Source: Elusimicrobiota bacterium
GTDB taxonomy: Bacteria > Elusimicrobiota > Elusimicrobia > FEN-1173
Reading direction: 5' to 3'
Length of the DNA: 6,967 nucleotides
Assembly: GCA_003158755.1 (NCBI GenBank)
Contig: PMLF01000046.1
Coordinates: 1-6,967 of the forward strand
Part shown: piece by piece, positions 6,375 to 6,967 of the stretch
Layout of the letters: each line of letters begins with the position of its first letter
How positions within the stretch are numbered: the first letter of the stretch is position 1
Made by a program: the position numbers and the translations under genes
Notes under the pieces: generated by a model
What the model was told of the DNA's origin: nothing
Databases searched by the model: none
What the model saw: only the letters and a program-made list of their open reading frames with translations

Positions 6375-6967
6375 CGGTGCGGTTCGGAATCCTCGGCGCG
6401 GGGCGGATGGGACAGGCCATTTTGGGCCTGGCGCTCAAGGACAAGGAGGTGTCCGTGTCGGCCCTGGTGGACCAGCAGGCCGGGGCGTCGTACCTAGGCG
6501 TCGCCGTCACGACGGACTTGGACGCGGCCGTGAAAAACTCGGACGTCCTGATCGACTTCACGGGGCCCGAGGCGACCTTGGCCAACGCATCCAAAATCGC
6601 GCGGGGTGGGAAGGCGTTGGTGATCGGGACGACGGGGATCGTCGGGACCCAGCGCGACGCGCTCGCGGCGGCGGTCAAGGGAATCCCCTGCGTCCTCTCC
6701 TCCAACATGAGCCTGTCGGCCAACGTCCTCTTCGACGTGGCCGAGCGGGTGGCGCGGGCGCTCCCGGGTTACGACAACGAGGTCGTGGAGATCCACCACA
6801 ACCAAAAGAAGGATTCTCCGTCGGGTACGGCTCAGACATTGGCCGAGGCGGTGAAACGCGGGAAGGGGCGGGGGAATTTCGTTTACGGCCGTCACGGGCT
6901 GGTGGGAGCCCGGACTTCCGACGAGATCGGCGTCCATGCCGTCCGCGGCGGGGACGTGGTGGGCGAC
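6371..6967 (+). CDS. dapB: 4-hydroxy-tetrahydrodipicolinate reductase, 3' end beyond the window
   Basis: The first 199 codons of the NAD(P)H-dependent reductase that turns the DapA product into tetrahydrodipicolinate. The Rossmann motif GILGAGRMG (6-14) opens the protein. IDFTGPEAT (61-69) and GTTG (86-89) line the cofactor site. EIHHNQKKDSPSGTA (140-154) carries the catalytic His142/His143, the substrate lysines and the PSGTA loop, and HAVRGGDVVGD (189-199) ends the visible part. The region after the first beta-alpha unit is short, as in compact DapB proteins. Residues 112-119 read NMSLSANV where NMSxGVN is usual. Roughly 20-70 residues, the rest of the C-terminal Rossmann part, should lie to the right. 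The start is GTG at 6371, overlapping the dapA stop (GTGA). The frame is open at the window edge, with no sign of a break. Confidence 0.94.
   Translation, partial: MTVRFGILGAGRMGQAILGLALKDKEVSVSALVDQQAGASYLGVAVTTDLDAAVKNSDVLIDFTGPEATLANASKIARGGKALVIGTTGIVGTQRDALAAAVKGIPCVLSSNMSLSANVLFDVAERVARALPGYDNEVVEIHHNQKKDSPSGTAQTLAEAVKRGKGRGNFVYGRHGLVGARTSDEIGVHAVRGGDVVGD

Overview
The window is a compact, GC-rich bacterial stretch (G/C-dominated third codon positions) carrying seven genes, all on the + strand, with almost no intergenic space. The genes are a TolC-family outer-membrane efflux protein, an exported patatin-like phospholipase, an exported TPR protein, lysA, dapF, dapA and the first 199 codons of dapB. 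Signal peptides and a TolC-type channel point to a diderm (Gram-negative-type) bacterium. The gene order, composition and repeat styles would suit an uncultured lineage such as Elusimicrobiota or a similar candidate phylum. That placement is a weak impression, not a demonstrated assignment.

Layout: positions 1-19 look like the right half of a dispersed palindromic repeat and run into the tolC-like start codon. Positions 15-3285 hold the three envelope genes and 3282-5395 hold lysA and dapF. All five of these genes are joined by 4-base ATGA stop/start overlaps. Positions 5383-5477 hold an inverted array of 7-base units (NNTCAGC / GCTGANN) followed by six T residues; it supplies the last codons and stop of dapF and looks like an intrinsic terminator. 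dapA (5490-6374) follows with its own strong ribosome binding site, and dapB overlaps it by a GTGA junction and runs off the right edge. The only gap between genes is 94 bases (5396-5489).

How the genes work together: DapA and DapB make tetrahydrodipicolinate from aspartate semialdehyde and pyruvate. DapF converts LL- to meso-diaminopimelate, which is used for peptidoglycan cross-links, and LysA decarboxylates meso-DAP to lysine. The steps between DapB and DapF (DapL, the DapD/C/E route, or Ddh) are not in the window. The three upstream genes act at the envelope. Their tight translational coupling to lysA/dapF links envelope genes with cell-wall precursor and lysine synthesis, but the sequence shows no direct functional link.

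No convincing new defence, mobile or RNA system is visible. The most interesting signal is the heptad-unit inverted repeat between dapF and dapA.
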